Assembly: GCA_913775215.1 (NCBI GenBank)
Contig: CAJYKO010000425.1
Coordinates: 1-7,691, forward strand
Length of the DNA stretch: 7,691 bases
Source: an uncultured Devosia sp.
GTDB lineage: Bacteria > Pseudomonadota > Alphaproteobacteria > Rhizobiales > Devosiaceae
Direction of reading: 5' to 3'
How positions within the stretch are numbered: the stretch's first letter is position 1; each line of letters begins with the position of its first letter. The notes under the pieces are model-generated. The model saw only the letters and a list, made by a program, of their open reading frames with translations. It did not search any database and was not told the origin of the DNA. Shown piece by piece: positions 5,589 to 7,691 of the stretch. The position numbers and the translations under genes were made by a program.

Positions 5589-5807
5589 TCGTTTCGAGCG
5601 ACAGGACCCTTGCCAGCGTTTGGCTTGATATCGGCGGGTTACTACGGTCGAACACAGGGCATGGATCATAATGGTCTGCGATGTCGTCATCGTCATTCCT
5701 CTCCTTGCGAGTGTTGAACGTATGGAAGCGCGTATTTTGCGGCGCAGCGATGGCAAGATAGGGGAGCTTTCACGGTTTTAAAAGTCCGCCAGCGTGCGCA
5801 ATGCGAT

Positions 5808-5845
5808 AAAAAAGCGAAAAAGCGTGCTCGACTTTCGTCGAGCAC
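5808..5845 (-). terminator. Intrinsic terminator of the 168-aa periplasmic protein gene
   Basis: Read on the minus strand, GTGCTCGAC (5845-5837), loop GAAA and GTCGAGCAC (5832-5824) form a perfect 9-pair stem, followed by GC then TTTTT, CGC and TTTTTT. This is a textbook Rho-independent terminator, starting 43 bases after the stop codon of the gene at 5889. The plus strand has no T-run after the stem, so it acts in one direction. Confidence 0.88.
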
Positions 5846-5888
5846 TAAAAATAAGACTCAATTGGTCAGGTTAATCCATGGGCGGTGC

Positions 5889-6395
5889 TCAGCGGCTGAA
5901 GGGCACGCTTGCAGTCAGCACGTCGCCCGAATCGTTGAACTCCACCTGGAATTCAACACGGATGGCATCGCCGACGAGAAAGAGGCGCGAGCCGATCTGA
6001 ACGTCATTGCCGCCGCGATCCTTTTGCCGCTCGACGAGATCGAAGCCGATTTCCTTGTTCGTCTGCCGGCCAACGGCCGTGCCCGAGAAGCCGGCATTGG
6101 AGGTCATCACCGCCTCATATTGCGACTTGGCATCGACATAGCCAACCGTACCCGAAACCGAGAGGTTCATGTTCACAAGCGTGCAGCGGCCTGTATAGTT
6201 GATCTTGCCCGAATTGCCCGGGCTGACCGACAGGCGGCAACGGAAGGGCTCGGGCTTGTCCCCGCCCTGCAGCATGCTCTCGCCGCGCCAACTGCCGACA
6301 TAGGAGGCGAGCAGCGCCTCTTCGGTCGGTCCTGCAAAGCTCGGGCCCGTCGCGAGGCCAACCAGCGCCAAGGCTGCCAGAATGGACTTTTTCAT
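5889..6395 (-). CDS. Periplasmic beta-rich hypothetical protein, 168 aa
   Basis: An exported protein: MKKSILAALALVGLATGPSFA-GP is a clear Sec signal peptide with cleavage after about residue 21. The mature part is beta-strand rich, with SWRGES near residue 35, FRCRL and GRCTL (Cys53 and Cys71, a likely disulfide), then alternating strands GTVGYVDAKSQYEAVMTS and IRVEFQVEFN. This looks like a lipocalin-like or beta-sandwich fold, but no family is recognised. Start choice: ATG at 6395 begins the signal peptide, yet its AAGGA lies only 2 bases upstream. GTG at 6407, with AGAGGG 6 bases upstream, would add VVKD and is a serious alternative. The open frame extends to 6608 but that part overlaps the divergent ABC gene and is unlikely. 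It has its own terminator and is divergent from the exporter genes. Confidence 0.75.
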   Translation of the reverse strand: MKKSILAALALVGLATGPSFAGPTEEALLASYVGSWRGESMLQGGDKPEPFRCRLSVSPGNSGKINYTGRCTLVNMNLSVSGTVGYVDAKSQYEAVMTSNAGFSGTAVGRQTNKEIGFDLVERQKDRGGNDVQIGSRLFLVGDAIRVEFQVEFNDSGDVLTASVPFSR

Positions 6396-6407
6396 GTCCT
6401 TAACCAC

Positions 6408-6537
6408 GTCTTTCCCTCTTCTCCCAAGTGTCCGCTGGGGACCCCGTGACTTTAGTATTTCATCCAACAATGCCAGTTTAATATGATCCGGCAAAGATGC
6501 GGCATTCTCGTAATATATAGCAAACGCCGGAGGCAGC
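6408..6537. promoter_or_regulatory. Divergent promoter region between the periplasmic protein and the ABC exporter
   Basis: About 130 bases separate the two starts and must hold both promoters. The middle (6450-6520) is more AT-rich than its flanks. TAATAT at 6511-6516 may be a -10 for the ABC genes, and TACTAA on the minus strand (6456-6451) one for the periplasmic gene. Neither has a good -35, so exact promoters are not claimed. Confidence 0.3.
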
Positions 6538-7299
6538 GTGGCGCCTGAACAGATCGAGACCCTTGCGGGCAATTCCGAACTCCCAAAGGGGACCACGCCT
6601 GCTGCCAATGCGCTCGTCCTCGCTCATAACGTCGACTATAGCGTTGAGGTCGCAGGAAAGCCGCTCAACATTTTGCGGGCTGTCGATCTCACGGTGCGCC
6701 CGGCCGAGGTCGTCGCCATTGTCGGGCCTTCAGGGAGCGGGAAAACCTCGCTTTTGATGCTGCTTGCCGGGCTCGAGCGCGCCAGCGCCGGCTCGATCAC
6801 GATTGCGGGTACCGACATTACCAGACGCGACGAAGATGCCATGGCCGTCTTTCGCCGCCAGACGCTCGGCATCGTCTTCCAGAGTTTTCATCTCATTCCA
6901 TCCCTGACCGCGCTCGACAATGTCGGGCTCGCGCTCGAAATCGCCCGGCCTGACCTGCCGCTCGCCGAAGTGCGCAAGGAAGCCGCCGCCGCGCTCGATG
7001 CTGTTGGCCTCGGCAAGCGCCTGGATCATCGCCCCGCCGCGTTGTCGGGCGGCGAACAGCAGCGCGTTGGTCTTGCCCGCGCGCTCGTCACCAAGCCCAA
7101 ACTGCTCCTCGCCGATGAACCCACCGGCAATCTCGACCAGAAGACCGGCGCCGTCGTTGTCGAACTCATGTTCAATCTTGCCCGCCAGAACGGCACCGCC
7201 ATCGTCATGATCACCCATGACCCGCACCTGGCCGAACGCACCGATCGCAAGTTCACCATGGAACAGGGTCAGCTGACTGAAACCACGGGCCAGAACTGA
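6538..7299 (+). CDS. ybbA: ABC transporter ATP-binding protein, YbbA/LolD/MacB-type
   Basis: A 253-residue ATPase that powers an FtsX-type permease encoded next to it, in the YbbA-YbbP class of MacB/LolD-related exporters; the transported substrate is not established by the sequence. All nucleotide-binding motifs are intact: Walker A GPSGSGKTS (63-71), Q-loop Gln115 in VFQSFHLIP, signature LSGGEQQR (169-176), Walker B LLLADEP (189-195) with the catalytic Glu194, D-loop NLD (198-200) and His227 in the H-loop MITHD. Start GTG at 6538 has GGAGG at 6529-6533, 4 bases upstream. This start gives about 25 residues before the core domain. The TGA stop overlaps the ATG of the permease (TGATG), so both subunits are co-translated. 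Divergent from the 168-aa periplasmic protein gene. Confidence 0.93.
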   Translation: MAPEQIETLAGNSELPKGTTPAANALVLAHNVDYSVEVAGKPLNILRAVDLTVRPAEVVAIVGPSGSGKTSLLMLLAGLERASAGSITIAGTDITRRDEDAMAVFRRQTLGIVFQSFHLIPSLTALDNVGLALEIARPDLPLAEVRKEAAAALDAVGLGKRLDHRPAALSGGEQQRVGLARALVTKPKLLLADEPTGNLDQKTGAVVVELMFNLARQNGTAIVMITHDPHLAERTDRKFTMEQGQLTETTGQN

Positions 7300-7691
7300 T
7301 GCGCGCCTTCTTTGCCGCGGCTCGCGTGGGCCTTAAGGAAATGGCGGGCGATTGGGCTCGCTTTTCCCTCCTCATCATTTGCCTCGCCGTCGGCACGGCG
7401 CTGATCGCGGGCGTCTCCTCGGTCTCTTCTGCCATTACCCGCGCTGTCGACCAGAACGCGGCCCTTCTCATGGGTGGCGATCTCGAGTTTACGCGCTCCG
7501 ATCGCCCGGCCAATCCAAGCGAAATCGCCATTCTCGAACAGGCCGGCACGCTTGCGAGCACGGTCGAGACCAATCTCAGTGCCGAGTCCGCAACCGGCGA
7601 AGCCTTTGTCGATCTCGTCGCCGCCGGCCCCAATTATCCGCTTCTCTGCGGCGTCTATACCGACAATGCCGAAGCCCAAACCGCGCCTTTC
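7299..7691 (+). CDS. FtsX-family ABC permease (YbbP-like), N-terminal part, cut off by the window edge
   Basis: The first 131 codons of a large permease; YbbP-like proteins usually have around 800 residues. The start ATG overlaps the stop of the ATPase gene by one base. Seen are a short cytoplasmic N-terminus (MRAFFAAARVGLKEMAGDWAR), a transmembrane helix at about residues 21-43 (FSLLIICLAVGTALIAGVSSV), and the beginning of the large periplasmic (MacB_PCD-like) domain with MGGDLEFTRSDRP near residue 58, closely similar in layout to the E. coli YbbP N-terminus as I recall it. With the ATPase it forms a type VII-like mechanotransmission exporter. The remaining helices and the second periplasmic domain lie outside. 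Family call good; exact subfamily inferred from the paired ATPase. Confidence 0.88.
   Translation, partial: MRAFFAAARVGLKEMAGDWARFSLLIICLAVGTALIAGVSSVSSAITRAVDQNAALLMGGDLEFTRSDRPANPSEIAILEQAGTLASTVETNLSAESATGEAFVDLVAAGPNYPLLCGVYTDNAEAQTAPF

Larger units (their letters stand above)
5446..5888. other. Gene-free stretch upstream of the 71-aa gene
   Basis: No convincing protein gene on either strand. It contains the upstream region of the 71-aa gene, two adjacent inverted repeats at 5553-5588 and, at the right end, the intrinsic terminator of the 168-aa gene. A possible minus-strand promoter is GTCACA (5557-5552) with GATAAG about 18 bases further along (5533-5528); both match the sigma-70 consensus at only 4 of 6 positions. 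A 36-codon plus-strand ORF at 5671-5781 has no ribosome-binding site. The middle part (about 5590-5800) shows nothing I can interpret; an unannotated small RNA is possible. Confidence 0.45.

Noticed and set aside
5671..5781. 36-codon plus-strand ORF beginning MVCDVVIVIPLL
   Set aside because: No ribosome-binding site, no coding-like codon pattern, and it lies in an otherwise non-coding stretch; kept only as a remark.
5862..6449. 195-codon plus-strand frame opposite the periplasmic protein gene
   Set aside because: The minus-strand frame has a signal peptide and a matching intrinsic terminator; the plus frame has neither.

Overview
The window looks like chromosomal DNA of an alphaproteobacterium, most likely of the order Hyphomicrobiales (Devosia-like). 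This rests on high G+C, strong GC3 bias, frequent GTG and TTG starts, and gene content typical of that group: a DUF1045 phosphonate protein beside phnM and phnN, a MOFRL-type glycerate kinase, and a YbbA/YbbP-type ABC exporter. The taxonomic placement is an inference from protein style, not from a marker gene.

Layout, left to right. (1) Bases 1-809, minus strand: the N-terminal two thirds of a glycerate 2-kinase (DUF4147/MOFRL family), running off the left edge. (2) A 121-base divergent control region holds a small dyad and a degenerate Pho-box-like repeat. It leads into a tight plus-strand operon: a 2H-phosphoesterase (DUF1045), phnM and phnN (931-3322). These act on the ribosyl part of the C-P lyase pathway: PhnM removes pyrophosphate before C-P cleavage, the 2H enzyme may open the cyclic phosphate product (the PhnP job), and PhnN remakes PRPP. 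The C-P lyase core genes phnG-L are not in the window. (3) Two overlapping tiny genes follow (3376-3709): a single-pass membrane protein of 49 aa and a helical 65-aa protein. Then come two hairpins in a row and an unrecognised 94-aa ORF whose end runs into an AT-rich island.

(4) After that island lies a secreted 267-aa protein (4345-5148) with a signal peptide, a Thr/Val-rich segment, a long Gly/Asn repeat tract and a two-cysteine C-terminal domain, closed by a hairpin terminator. (5) A convergent 71-aa hypothetical gene (5230-5445, minus) has a 443-base gene-free stretch upstream, with two adjacent GTGA/TCAC dyads about two helical turns apart. (6) A clear intrinsic terminator serves a 168-aa periplasmic protein on the minus strand (5889-6395). 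That gene is divergent from an ABC-ATPase/permease pair at the right edge (6538-7691, permease truncated) of the YbbA/YbbP lipoprotein-exporter-like (MacB/LolD-type) class.

I see no rRNA, tRNA, CRISPR array, transposase or integrase. Most of the window is ordinary core or accessory metabolism. The least explained parts are the secreted repeat protein with its AT-rich leader, the small-gene pair, and the double dyad. I do not see convincing evidence for a wholly new multi-gene system.
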